Positions 7,361 to 17,450 of a stretch of 64,000 nucleotides of DNA are shown piece by piece. This DNA comes from Clostridia bacterium. Lineage in GTDB: Bacteria > Bacillota > Clostridia > Christensenellales > Aristaeellaceae. Location of the stretch: the NCBI GenBank assembly GCA_900769875.1, contig CAAGII010000069.1, forward strand, positions 1 to 64,000, given 5' to 3'. The notes under the pieces are model-generated. The model ran no database searches, was not told the DNA's origin, and saw nothing but the letters and a program-made list of their open reading frames with translations. The translations under genes were made by a program, and so were the position numbers. Within the stretch, counting starts at the first letter, position 1. The number at the start of each line of letters is the position of its first letter.

Positions 7361-10012
7361 AAAAAGCGGTTTCAAATAGCGCCCATGGTCGCAGGGGTTC
7401 TCATCCTGTCGCTGCTGCTGACTTATATCCTCATGTCAGGCACGATGCGCTCCATCAATGATGTCGGGGAACGCGAGGCGCTCGCCCTGCTGACAGAAAA
7501 CGCTGTGCAGATGAACAGCATCATCGAAAACCAGTTGACCAACAACTGGAAGCAGATCGATACCATATCCGTGGGTTTGGCGCATCTGGCAGACTCCTCG
7601 GCTGACAGGGTTGTCCCGTTCCTGCAGGAATCGTCCACGGAGGCCTATGATATGCTGCTGCTGTCGGGTGACGGCAGCTATCTGGACAGAGACGGCCGGC
7701 AGGGCGTGAAGCAGATCTCCAAGGATCTTCTTCCGCTGATTCAGGGGGATGAACGGATTCTGCTTCTGCGTCAGGAAAAGGATGCGGATATTCTGGCATT
7801 CGGAAAAAGAATACAGCCGCTGTCCGTAGGCGCAAAAACCATGGAATATCTGTTTGTATACTACAATCTGGATTCCTATCTGGGGCTTCTGAAGATGGAA
7901 TCCTTCGGCGGCAACGGGCAGATTCGGATCATCGACAGCAGAGGCTCGACCCTTCTCCACACCGATAATCTGCCGGATTCTGAAAACAGATACCTGTTTT
8001 TCTCCGCGTTCAGGGATGCACAGTTCCTGAACCATGCGGTCGTCCGGGACAGCAGCACCTTCCGGGAATATGTCCTTTCTGGAAAGAACGACGCGATTCA
8101 TGTGAAACTTGCTTCCGGGGAGGATGAGATCGTCAGCTTTTCCGGGGTTCCCGGCACGGATTGGCACATCATCATTTCCATCGATCAGGCCATGGTCATG
8201 GGTACCAGGCTTTCGAGTGTGGAGATGATCGGCAAGACCTCCATGCTGGCTGTTGCGCTGATTATTTTCTTTGCCCTGTTTGCGATTTCCGCGGTTGTGT
8301 ATCAGGCGCAGAAGCGAACGAATGCGCAAAACAGGGAACTGGAAAAGCTCAACGAGCAGCTGCGCGAAAAAAACGAATCGCTGGAGGAAGCCCGGCATCT
8401 GGCAGAGCAATCCTTCCATGTGGCGGAGGAAGCGAACAAGGCCAAGAGCACGTTCCTGTCCAGCATGTCCCACGACATCCGCACCCCCATGAACGCCATC
8501 ATTGGTTTTGCGACACTGGCTGTCTCCAATATTGAAAATCGGGAAAAGTTGAAGGATTACCTGTCCAAGATCCTCTCCTCCGGTCAGCATCTGCTCAGCC
8601 TGATCAATGACGTGTTGGACATGAGTCGGATTGAGAGCGGCAAAATCAATCTGGAGGAGACGGAGGCCAACCTGTCGGACATCCTGCACGACATCAAGAC
8701 CATCATCAGCGGGCAGATTCACGCCAAGCAGCTGGAATTGTACATGGATGTCATGGATGTCACGGATGAGGACGTCTATTGCGACAAAACCCGGCTGAAT
8801 CAGGTGCTGCTGAACCTGCTGTCCAACGCCATCAAATTTACGCCTGCGGGAGGCACGGTGTCCGTCCGCGTAACCCAGCTTCCCGGGGCGTCTGCGGATA
8901 CGGGGCATTTCGAAATTCGCGTGAAGGACACCGGCATCGGTATGAGTCAGGAATTCGCCGAGAGAATCTTCGAGCCGTTTGAGCGCGAACGCACCTCCAC
9001 CGTCAGCAGGATTCAGGGCACCGGCCTGGGCATGGCCATCACAAAGAACATCATCGACATGATGGGCGGAACGATTGAGGTTCATACGCAGCAAGGCAAG
9101 GGCACGGAGTTTGTCATCCGTATGGCACTGCGTCTCCAGTCAGAACACCATGCCGTTGAAAAAATCGCAGAGCTTGAAGGGCTGAAGGCGCTGGTGGTGG
9201 ACGATGATTACAACACCTGCGACAGCATTACCAAGATGCTGACCCAGGTGGGCATGCGTTCCGAGTGGACGCTCTACGGCAAGGAGGCGGTTCTGCGCGC
9301 GAAGAACGCCTGCGAGCGGGAGGACGCATTCCACGCATTCATCATCGACTGGCGTCTGCCGGATATGAATGGCATTGAGGTGACACGGCAGATTCGCCGC
9401 TTGGGTGACGACACGCCGATCATCATCCTCACCGCCTATGACTGGGCCGATATTGAGGAGGAGGCCAAAAGTGCCGGCGTGACAGCCTTCTGCTCGAAGC
9501 CGCTGTTCCTGTCCGACCTTCGGGAAACGCTCATGACTGCCATCGGGCAGCAGGAGGCCGAAAGCAGCGGCATGCTTCCCCGCGTGGAGGATACGCTTGA
9601 GTTCAGGAACAGGCATCTTCTGCTGGTTGAGGACAACGAGCTGAACCGCGAAATTGCCCTGGAGATTCTGGGCGAGTACGGCCTGCTGATCGACACGGCC
9701 GAAAACGGCGCAATCGCTGTCGAGAAGGTTGCAGCCTCCCAGCCCGGGGATTATGATTTGGTGCTGATGGATATTCAGATGCCCATCATGGATGGCTATG
9801 AGGCAACGCGCAGCATCCGGGCGCTGGAGAATCCGGCGCTGGCAGACATTCCTATTCTGGCGATGACCGCCAACGCGTTCGAGGAGGATCGCAAGGCGGC
9901 CCTTGATGCAGGCATGGACGGTTTCCTCACCAAGCCGATTCAGATTGAGGATCTTATACAGGCCCTGCAAAGCATGATTGGCAAAAGCAGGACGGAAAGG
10001 AGCACACAATGA
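7358..10012 (+). CDS. Membrane hybrid histidine kinase with two receiver domains
   Basis: 884 residues. The ATG at 7358 follows GAGGAG at 9 bases; the longer frame from 7334 lacks this. A first membrane helix (about 8-27) and a second (about 290-312) enclose a ~260-residue extracellular Cache-like sensor. A coiled-coil linker (315-360) leads to HisKA with phospho-His372 in MSHDIRTPMNAIIGF, then an HATPase domain (N-box LLNLLSNAIKF; G-boxes DTGIGM and GTGLGMAI). Two receiver domains follow with Asp664 (FIIDWRLPDMNG) and Asp805 (VLMDIQMPIMDG). There is no output domain, so phosphate must pass to an unlinked partner. The next gene encodes a substrate-binding lipoprotein overlapping its stop codon, suggesting the two form a sugar- or solute-sensing pair. 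The ligand is unknown. Confidence 0.93.
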   Translation: MKKRFQIAPMVAGVLILSLLLTYILMSGTMRSINDVGEREALALLTENAVQMNSIIENQLTNNWKQIDTISVGLAHLADSSADRVVPFLQESSTEAYDMLLLSGDGSYLDRDGRQGVKQISKDLLPLIQGDERILLLRQEKDADILAFGKRIQPLSVGAKTMEYLFVYYNLDSYLGLLKMESFGGNGQIRIIDSRGSTLLHTDNLPDSENRYLFFSAFRDAQFLNHAVVRDSSTFREYVLSGKNDAIHVKLASGEDEIVSFSGVPGTDWHIIISIDQAMVMGTRLSSVEMIGKTSMLAVALIIFFALFAISAVVYQAQKRTNAQNRELEKLNEQLREKNESLEEARHLAEQSFHVAEEANKAKSTFLSSMSHDIRTPMNAIIGFATLAVSNIENREKLKDYLSKILSSGQHLLSLINDVLDMSRIESGKINLEETEANLSDILHDIKTIISGQIHAKQLELYMDVMDVTDEDVYCDKTRLNQVLLNLLSNAIKFTPAGGTVSVRVTQLPGASADTGHFEIRVKDTGIGMSQEFAERIFEPFERERTSTVSRIQGTGLGMAITKNIIDMMGGTIEVHTQQGKGTEFVIRMALRLQSEHHAVEKIAELEGLKALVVDDDYNTCDSITKMLTQVGMRSEWTLYGKEAVLRAKNACEREDAFHAFIIDWRLPDMNGIEVTRQIRRLGDDTPIIILTAYDWADIEEEAKSAGVTAFCSKPLFLSDLRETLMTAIGQQEAESSGMLPRVEDTLEFRNRHLLLVEDNELNREIALEILGEYGLLIDTAENGAIAVEKVAASQPGDYDLVLMDIQMPIMDGYEATRSIRALENPALADIPILAMTANAFEEDRKAALDAGMDGFLTKPIQIEDLIQALQSMIGKSRTERSTQ

Positions 10013-11994
10013 TGTCGCACAAGAACCATTCGATCATCCGAATGCTCGGCGTGATGCTGGCGGCAATCGGGATCGCTGCTTCCCTGAGCGGATGCAGCGC
10101 AAGAAGCACCGGAGGCCGCATGCCGAAGGGGGCTGCGGCGAACGAGATTCTGACGCTAACCCCCGTCGTCCAGAATAAGGAGCTGGTCACCATCCACTAT
10201 GAGTACGGGCTGGACATCGCCGGTGCGCTGCAGGAGGCCATTGAAGCGAAGTTCCCCAACGTGGATGTTGTCATGGTTCACGACGGCGCCAACGATTCGA
10301 CCTCTCTTTTGGAGGGCAACCTGAGAGAGGGGACTGCCTGTGACCTGATTTTCAGCCGCGTCATTCAGAAGCTGACAGGTGCGCCGCAGGACTACTTCCT
10401 CGATCTGTCCGGAGAGGATTTCGTCAACAACTACTATCTGACGACGCTGGAAACCTGCATCCTGCCGGACGGCGGGCTGTACTATCTGCCCGGCCCCTCT
10501 AAACTGTACGGCATCATTTACGACAAGACCGTCATGGAAGAGAACGGCTGGGCGCCTCCCACCTGTTATTCGGAATTCGTCAATCTGATCCAAACGATCG
10601 ACCAATCCGGTCTGACGGTGATCGAGAAATTGGACGGCGTAACCAAGGAAGTGCCGGTGCGCGCCATCCGTCCTTCCATGAAGTTCTACGATTCCTTCCG
10701 AATCCAACTCTACCCGTTTGTATACCAGCAGATCTTTGCGGGCCAAAAGAATGTGGAGTGGATTGTTGGCTTCCAGAGCGGCAAAACCAGTCTGGTGGGG
10801 CATGCGGAGCCCTTGGCCGAGAGGATGCAACAGCTCGTGGCAGATGGGGTGCTGCGCCTTGACGACTGGGACTACATGCCGCGCTATCGTCTGCCCATGC
10901 TGGGCGAATCCCATTCTGCCGTGATGATTTTTGGGCCGCTGAGTGTGATGACCGAAAAAACCATTGTGAACAACGACCACGAATTTGCGTTCATGCCCAT
11001 TCTTGCAGGGGACGAACCTGGCAGTGATTATCTCTATTCCATGCCCGACTATTTCATGGCGGTCAGCAAAGCCTCCGCAGAGGTCAGCCCGGAGCGCAAA
11101 AAGCTCTTGCTGGACATCATGGACTACATCAACTCCAGGGAAGCGCAAAACCTCCTGTTTGGCGACGACAATTTGCTGGGCTCCAACATCAAGGGCGTTA
11201 CGCCTGTGGAGACTGCAGCCACCAGCGGGATTCAGAAAACCATCCGCGAAGGACGCATCATCACCGATTTCTTCCTGACGGCGGAGCCGAAGCTGAATAC
11301 GCAGGCGCGGGACATGCTGACCGGTACGATCAGTGTGGAACAGTGGCTGACAAACGGCGATCTGTACAGGGATGAGTATCTGAAGGGCATTACCATGTAC
11401 GACCCCAATGCGCTGGGCACCTGTGAGGAGACGCTGACCAAGCTGGATACCGCGCTGCTGATGGGACAGGTTTACCGCGATACAACCGGGGCGGACATCG
11501 GTTTGGTGTATGTTGACACGTCGGAGCAGGGCGCGAACTGTCGGCTGTTTGCCGGAACCTTGAATACCAAAGCGGTTCGCAATATGGCCCCTGACCGCAC
11601 CAGTCCGGCGGGCGAGAGCATCGCTTCCGGCACCATGACCGGGCAGCAGATTATGGACTGCCTGAACGGTGTGGCGGGCGGGTCAGACAGCAGGTACTAT
11701 GTGGCCTCGGGGCTCAAGGTGGAGTTTGCGCCCTGGATGCCTGCGGGGAAGCGGCTGGTCAGCTGCAAGCTGCCCGACGGTTCCAAGCTTGATCCCAAAG
11801 CCAGCTACAGGGTTGCCTATATGAGCGACAAGCTGTTCTGTCTGGACGGCGGAAGCATCAGCGAACTGAAGCCGGCGGATGAGGTGATTCTCGAAGGAAA
11901 GTGGGAAGAGATTTTCCCTGTCTGGTTTGCCGATCACGGTGGCGTGCTCAAGCGCCCGGAACAGACGACTGTGCTCAACTGGAAAACGGAGTGA
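10009..11994 (+). CDS. Substrate-binding lipoprotein fused to a 5'-nucleotidase-C-like domain
   Basis: 661 residues. The ATG at 10009 overlaps the kinase stop and has AAGGAG 6 bases upstream. A lipoprotein signal ends in lipobox LSGC (Cys about 27). Residues about 60-440 resemble family-1 extracellular solute-binding proteins (LDLSGEDFVNNYYL; LYGIIYDKTVMEENGW; YSMPDYFMAVSKAS). Residues about 480-655 resemble the C-terminal, substrate-specificity domain of 5'-nucleotidases: GADIGLVYVDTS, then SGTMTGQQIMDCLNG, a YYVASGLKVEF segment and a DPKASYRVAYMSDKL segment. The metallophosphatase half is absent, so catalysis is unlikely. I infer a ligand receptor for the co-transcribed hybrid kinase. The SBP call is firm. 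The tail assignment rests on pattern recognition and is moderate. Confidence 0.8.
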   Translation: MMSHKNHSIIRMLGVMLAAIGIAASLSGCSARSTGGRMPKGAAANEILTLTPVVQNKELVTIHYEYGLDIAGALQEAIEAKFPNVDVVMVHDGANDSTSLLEGNLREGTACDLIFSRVIQKLTGAPQDYFLDLSGEDFVNNYYLTTLETCILPDGGLYYLPGPSKLYGIIYDKTVMEENGWAPPTCYSEFVNLIQTIDQSGLTVIEKLDGVTKEVPVRAIRPSMKFYDSFRIQLYPFVYQQIFAGQKNVEWIVGFQSGKTSLVGHAEPLAERMQQLVADGVLRLDDWDYMPRYRLPMLGESHSAVMIFGPLSVMTEKTIVNNDHEFAFMPILAGDEPGSDYLYSMPDYFMAVSKASAEVSPERKKLLLDIMDYINSREAQNLLFGDDNLLGSNIKGVTPVETAATSGIQKTIREGRIITDFFLTAEPKLNTQARDMLTGTISVEQWLTNGDLYRDEYLKGITMYDPNALGTCEETLTKLDTALLMGQVYRDTTGADIGLVYVDTSEQGANCRLFAGTLNTKAVRNMAPDRTSPAGESIASGTMTGQQIMDCLNGVAGGSDSRYYVASGLKVEFAPWMPAGKRLVSCKLPDGSKLDPKASYRVAYMSDKLFCLDGGSISELKPADEVILEGKWEEIFPVWFADHGGVLKRPEQTTVLNWKTE

Positions 11995-12026
11995 CCCTGT
12001 GTTCCGTATATGATCATCCATGACAG

Positions 12027-12063
12027 AAGCTGGGCAGCATCATGCTGCCTGGCTTCGCTTTTT
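12027..12063 (+). terminator. Terminator of the hybrid-kinase/lipoprotein operon
   Basis: AAGC..GGCAGCA-TCA-TGCTGCC..GCTT hairpin followed by CGCTTTTTC, about 30 bases after the lipoprotein stop. Confidence 0.75.
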
Positions 12064-12204
12064 CAGTGGAAAACCGGCTATCTCCGGCGGAAAGTCTTTC
12101 GCCGACAAATGCCTGAACCTAAGCGGGAATGTACCCGGCAAAATGGGAAAAGCCCTGCGCGCAAGGGTATTCCGGGCATAGAAAAAACGCCAACCCTCGT
12201 ATCA

Positions 12205-12390
12205 GGATCAGCGTTCTTTGATGGCAGTCCCTGCGCAGCAACGCATGCGGTCGTGAGGTGGCAGCCGCCATGATCATTTTCATTCGAGCCTGATCGGGTA
12301 TTCTTCCGATCAGGTTTATCGTATTTGTCGGGGTTCAGGCCAAGCTCTTTCATGGATCCCCGCACAGCCTTTTCGGAGTAAACCGGCATG
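12205..12390 (-). pseudogene. Remnant of a CFI-box/CYLTxAC-type small protein
   Basis: Leftward frame with MKELGLNPDKYDKPD, a short linker, then GGCHLTTACVAAQGLP. The last part matches the C-terminal box G-C-[YF]-L-T-[ST]-A-C-V..GLP found in a widespread Firmicutes protein family (CFI-box-CTERM type). After GLP the similarity stops (S-K-N-A-D-P instead of the usual acidic, leucine-rich run) and there is no credible start with a ribosome site. I treat it as a decayed fragment. Confidence 0.55.
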
Positions 12391-12544
12391 ATGCCAGTTG
12401 CATTTCCGACCAACCTATATCAGTCCTGTTGGAAACGTTGTAATGAAGCTCCTGAGCTATCTTTTCAGTATTGATGGGTTCACTCAAATGCCGTTGTAAA
12501 CCAAGGCAACGCGCCAGCGAAAAAGGGTCAAGGGGCGATGCCTC

Positions 12545-12720
12545 TTGACCCCTTCGACACTGACTGCTTGGTCTGCTCCCCAATAGGGCTGTCCAGCAGC
12601 TCTCCCGTGGCCGGCACAAAGGGCAGCTGACCGCTGACAAACACCAGATTGCCAGCCTACACACCCTGAGAATAGGGGACGATGGCTGCAGGAGCGTTGG
12701 AAGAAGAAAGAATCCTGTTG
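12545..12720 (-). pseudogene. Broken RidA-family gene
   Basis: Leftward translation gives NAPAAIVPYSQGV, a TAG stop (12657-12659), then AGNLVFVSGQLPFVPATGEL and LDSPIGEQTKQSVSK. This matches the first half of RidA enamine/imine deaminases (APAAIGPYSQ..., GNLVFVSGQLP..PATGE, EQT.Q). The gene is interrupted by the stop codon, lacks an in-frame start, and has lost the C-terminal half with the catalytic Arg. It is therefore dead. It shares a ~700-base decayed stretch with the CFI-box remnant. Confidence 0.75.
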
Positions 12721-12744
12721 ATACGAAAACCTCAGTTTCCATAG

Positions 12745-12785
12745 TTGAAAGGCGGGTTCACTGGCTCAAACCAGCAAACCCGCCT
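12745..12785 (-). terminator. Terminator of the opp operon
   Basis: Leftward AGGCGGGTT / AACCCGCCT stem (9 bp) with an inner CTGG/CCAG helix, followed by TTTC. It starts 30 bases after the last opp-operon stop. Confidence 0.7.
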
Positions 12786-12814
12786 GTAAAATCCTTTTGG
12801 TCGATGTACGATTG

Positions 12815-13030
12815 TCACCGGGCAATGAAGAAGTACCCCGCCAGCGATACGACCAGCAGCACCACAAGGCACACCGGCACGATCACCAGCAGCGCGGAAA
12901 TGATCATCGCTGCCACATCGCCCTTTTCCAGCACATTTTCCAGCTTGCTGCGCTCTGCCAGTGTCTCATCACCGCCGCGCTGCTCGCGGAGGTGCTGCAT
13001 CTGCTTGTCATACCGTCGCTGAAAGATCAT
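12815..13030 (-). CDS. Small tail-anchored membrane protein of the opp operon
   Basis: 71 residues. Its ATG overlaps the oppF stop as ATGA, so it is translationally coupled to the ATPase. The N-terminal ~38 residues are charged and hydrophilic (MIFQRRYDKQMQHLREQRGG), and residues about 40-68 form one long hydrophobic helix ending AGYFFIAR. This is the layout of a C-terminally anchored protein with a cytoplasmic head. No family is recognised. Position and coupling suggest an accessory subunit of the adjacent, unusually built Opp transporter, for instance a partner of its cytoplasmic ATPases; this is inference. Confidence 0.75.
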   Translation of the reverse strand: MIFQRRYDKQMQHLREQRGGDETLAERSKLENVLEKGDVAAMIISALLVIVPVCLVVLLVVSLAGYFFIAR

Positions 13031-14572
13031 GCCTGACCGCCTTTCTCGCTGCCCAGAATGTGATGGCAGGCCACAAAGTGGTTCGGCCGCACTTCCTCCC
13101 ACTGGGGTACCTGATGCTCACAGATTTCCGTGCAGTACTTGCACCGGGTATGGAACTTGCAGCCCTTGGGGGGATTGACGGGGCTGGGGATGTCGCCCTC
13201 CAGCACCTGAATCTCCCGGTCGGTATCCACATCCGTGGTGGGGATGGCGTTCATCAGGGCTTCGGTGTAGGGATGCAGCGGTTTGCTGAACAGCTCCTGA
13301 GAATCTGCCAGCTCCACGATGTTGCCCAGATACATCACGCCGATGCGGTCGGAGATGTATTTCACCACCGACAGGTCATGGGTGATGAACATGTACGTCA
13401 GGTTCTGCTGCTCCTTCAAATCCTTGAGCAGGTTGATGATCTGGGACTGAATGGACACGTCCAGCGCAGACACGGCCTCATCGCAGACCACAAACTTCGG
13501 CTTCACCGCCAGTGCACGGGCAATGCCAATGCGCTGACGCTGGCCGCCGGAGAACTGATGGGGATAACGATGGATGAAGTACGCCTGCAAGCCAGCGTCT
13601 TCCATGACCTTGATTACCGCCTCCTGCAGCCGCTCACCGTTCTTCTTGAACTGCTTGTGGGCCAGCATACCCTCGGAGATAATCTGGCCGACGGTCATGC
13701 GAGGATTCAGGGAGGAATAGGGATCCTGGAAGATCATTTGCAGATCGCAGCGGAGCAGGCGAATCTCGTTGTACTCCAGACGCGCCAGGTCGATGCCCTC
13801 ATCGGCAAAGCCCTCCAGACGCTGGAACTCTGCGTCATTCGCGTAGGGCTTGCGCATCTCGTCAATCTTGGCATGGGCTGCTTCTATGTCACGCTGGATG
13901 GCATCAATCTGCGCCTGAACCATGTCCATCTGAGCCTGAACGCGCTGCTGCTTTTTGCGCAGCTTCTCCGGCACGCTGCCCTGCGCTTCGGCCTGCTGGA
14001 TAGCGTAGTTCGCCTCGTCCAAGTCCATTTGGACTTCCTTCATCTTCTGCACGGCATTGCAGCGGCGGACGGAATGCTTGTAGACCTCCAGAAAGGCACT
14101 GCTCACTGCACTGACATCATCCACCTTGATAAAGCCGCCAATGATGTTGGCCATATCAAGGAATGCGTCGTTGGCTTCCTTGCGGGCATGCTCCAGCTCG
14201 TTATACAGGGCATACTTGGCCTTGCCGTCGGGCATGGCGGCATATTCCTGCTCCAGCTTGTCCCGCTTCTGCTCCAGCACCTTGAGCTGCGCACGCAGCT
14301 TGCCCAGATGCAGCAGCGTCTTGCGCACATACCGGGGTGCCAGCTCGTCCAGGGTGCGGCCATAGTACATGGTGCGCCCATCTGTCTGCCGGTACAGCTG
14401 GAGCAGCGTACGGCCCAGCGTGCTCTTGCCGCAGCCGGACTCGCCCACCAGACCCAGCGTTTCGCCCTTGTAGATATCCAGCGTGATGCCGTCGTTGGCC
14501 CTGACATACAGATCCTTGCCCTTGATGGGGAAATACTGCTTCAGGTTGCTGATACGAATCAGCGGCTTGCGC

Positions 14573-14592
<20 letters not shown>
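13027..14592 (-). CDS. oppF: Oligopeptide ABC transporter ATPase OppF with long coiled-coil insertion
   Basis: 521 residues, against ~320 usual for OppF. The ATG at 14592 has AAGGAGG upstream and lies 20 bases inside oppD. Walker A is GESGCGKST (50-58), the Q-loop is MIFQDPYSSLNPRMT (286-300), the signature is SGGQRQR, Walker B is FVVCDEAVSALD, and the switch is FITHDLSVV. The OppF-type C-terminal zone has a Cys cluster (CKFHTRCKYC). Between YYGRTLDELAP and GIDLARLEYNEIRLL, residues about 85-265 are an extra, highly charged, heptad-like segment (LRAQLKVLEQKRDKLEQEY; KKQQRVQAQMDMVQAQIDAI) predicted to form coiled coils. It enters between Walker A and the Q-loop, in the part facing the permeases. 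All ATPase motifs are intact, so it should still power import. Confidence 0.92.
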
Positions 14593-15571
<979 letters not shown>

Positions 15572-15586
15572 GACCGATCCACCTCC

Positions 15587-17437
15587 TTAACGCTCATTGC
15601 TCTTGGGATCGACCGCATCGCGCAGGCCATCGCCAATCATGTTAATGCAGATGGTGCAGATGCCAAAGATCGTCGCCGGGAACACCCACCGCCACCAGTA
15701 CTGCTGGATGACCACGGAGTTGTTGGCGCCCGAGAGCATATTGCCCCACGTCGGTTGCGGCAGCGGAATACCGAAGCCCAGATAGGACAGGGTGGATTCC
15801 GTCAGCATACAGGTGGCAAAGTCCAGCGTCATGCTGACCAGCAGCAGAGAGAACACGTTGGGCAGGATGTGCCGGAACACGATGGACGATTCCTTGATGC
15901 CCAGTGCCTTGGCCGCCGTCACATACTCCATCTCGCGCTGCGCCAGTATCTGCGCACGCACCAGACGGCAGGTGCCCGTCCAAGACAGCACGCCCAGCAC
16001 CACCATGATCAGGTACATTTTCTGATTCGCGTCCAAGCGCGAACCGATGACCGCCGAGAGGATCATGGCGAAGGGAATGAAGGGCAGGCCGCCCACAATC
16101 TCCGCAAGACGCATAATCAGCAGGTCAACCTTGCCGCCGAAGTAGCCAGCCAGACCGCCCAGCAGCACGCCGATGATGGTGGCGATAATCACGGAGATGG
16201 CACCAACGGTCATCGTTACTGCGCCGCCGTTGACCACGCGGGTCAGCATATCGCGGCCCAGATCATCCGTGCCCATCAGGAAGCCCTTCAGGCCCCAGGT
16301 GTGCACCTTGCCGTCCGCGGTCACGGCGTAGTTTTGATGGTTGCCCACATACAGGTTCACAATATTCGCGCCGGAGGCAATTTCAGCAGGCACATTGGTC
16401 TGACCGAACTTGTTGTCGCCCCAAGCGACCACGCTGCCATCCTCCAGCCGGGCCGTAAAGTGGTAGCGTCCGCCGCAAATCTGGACGATCTTCGAATTCA
16501 GCTCAGGCACCTTGTTCTCGCCCTTCACGCCCGAGCCCCAGACATAGACCTCGCCCTCGTCCGTCACTGCCGCCACGGAGGACGCCGTTGCGGCGATATC
16601 CACGACCTTCTTGCCCTTCAGACCCTTGGGAATCTGGGAGAAGGGGCTGCCCTTGTCCTTGTAGCCAGCGTAGGCCACCGTGCCGTTCTTTTGCAGGATG
16701 ATATACTCGTTGGCCGTCAGGGCAACCTTGGCAACGTTGCCCTGATACTTGGAGCGGATCTTGATATCCGCCATGTTGCCATTGCCCCACAGGTACAGGT
16801 TGCCGTCATCCGTCACCACAGCGGAGAACTGGTTGGAGGCCTCCAGCTGGATGACATTCCAGCCCTTCTTCATGGCCTTGGTCATCTCGGAGGTGAACTT
16901 GTCCTGCTGCAGGCGGGTGTTGCCCCATACGTACAGCTGGCCGTTCTCGTCCAGAGCCACGGCGTGGTCGGAGCCGCTGGCCAGCTTCACCAGCGTGGCA
17001 TCCTGCACCGCCTGAGGAATGTTGGCCAGATCAATCTTGTCGGTAATGCGGGTCACGCCCCAGGTGTGGACGTGGCCGTTCGCGTCAAGGCCGATGCCGT
17101 AGGTATTGCCGGGCGCGATATCCGCCACCTTGCCCTGCATAGCACTGGGAATCTTCATCATGGAAAATCCCGGAGGCAGGTTGGTCAGGGTGGAATCCTG
17201 TTCGCTCAGATCCAGTACCAGAAAGCGCGGACCGACCAGCACCAGCGCGAAAATCAGCAGAAAGGTAATCAGTGCGAAACGAACCGTACCCTTATTGAGG
17301 AACTTCTTGGCCATGGTCTTGAAGGGTGTCTGCATCTGCTCTTCCGTCAGCAGATCCACGACCTCTTTCTGGCCCAGGAACGTACGCTTGAACCAGCGAA
17401 CGAGGAAAAATTCCTTCTTCTTTGGAGATGCCATCAT
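15587..17437 (-). CDS. oppC: OppC-type permease with an inserted seven-blade RCC1 propeller
   Basis: 616 residues; OppC is usually ~300. The start at 17437 (or 17434) follows GGGAGG. Residues 1-50 are the cytoplasmic OppC N-tail and TM1 is about 53-74. Residues about 100-385 hold seven RCC1-like repeats, each with a hydrophobic strand, [S/N]..x..aV..dG.vy.WG: HVHTWG, QLYVWG, NLYLWG, TVAYAG, EVYVWG, SVVAWG, KVHTWG. The last repeat runs directly into the canonical post-TM1 motif MGTDDLGRDMLTRVVNGG. The remaining permease is complete, with several TM segments and the coupling (EAA) loop at AKALGIKESSIVFRHILPN. By topology the propeller faces outside, where the binding protein docks. Frame and motifs are continuous, so it is not an assembly artefact of two genes. 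Confidence 0.93.
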   Translation of the reverse strand: MMASPKKKEFFLVRWFKRTFLGQKEVVDLLTEEQMQTPFKTMAKKFLNKGTVRFALITFLLIFALVLVGPRFLVLDLSEQDSTLTNLPPGFSMMKIPSAMQGKVADIAPGNTYGIGLDANGHVHTWGVTRITDKIDLANIPQAVQDATLVKLASGSDHAVALDENGQLYVWGNTRLQQDKFTSEMTKAMKKGWNVIQLEASNQFSAVVTDDGNLYLWGNGNMADIKIRSKYQGNVAKVALTANEYIILQKNGTVAYAGYKDKGSPFSQIPKGLKGKKVVDIAATASSVAAVTDEGEVYVWGSGVKGENKVPELNSKIVQICGGRYHFTARLEDGSVVAWGDNKFGQTNVPAEIASGANIVNLYVGNHQNYAVTADGKVHTWGLKGFLMGTDDLGRDMLTRVVNGGAVTMTVGAISVIIATIIGVLLGGLAGYFGGKVDLLIMRLAEIVGGLPFIPFAMILSAVIGSRLDANQKMYLIMVVLGVLSWTGTCRLVRAQILAQREMEYVTAAKALGIKESSIVFRHILPNVFSLLLVSMTLDFATCMLTESTLSYLGFGIPLPQPTWGNMLSGANNSVVIQQYWWRWVFPATIFGICTICINMIGDGLRDAVDPKSNER

Positions 17438-17450
17438 TCTTCCTCCCTTC

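Noticed and set aside
15587..17437. RCC1 and permease as two genes joined by a sequencing error
   Set aside because: One frame runs through without any stop or start signal inside, TM1 of OppC precedes the propeller, and the last blade runs straight into the next OppC motif. Two genes would not split a permease after TM1.
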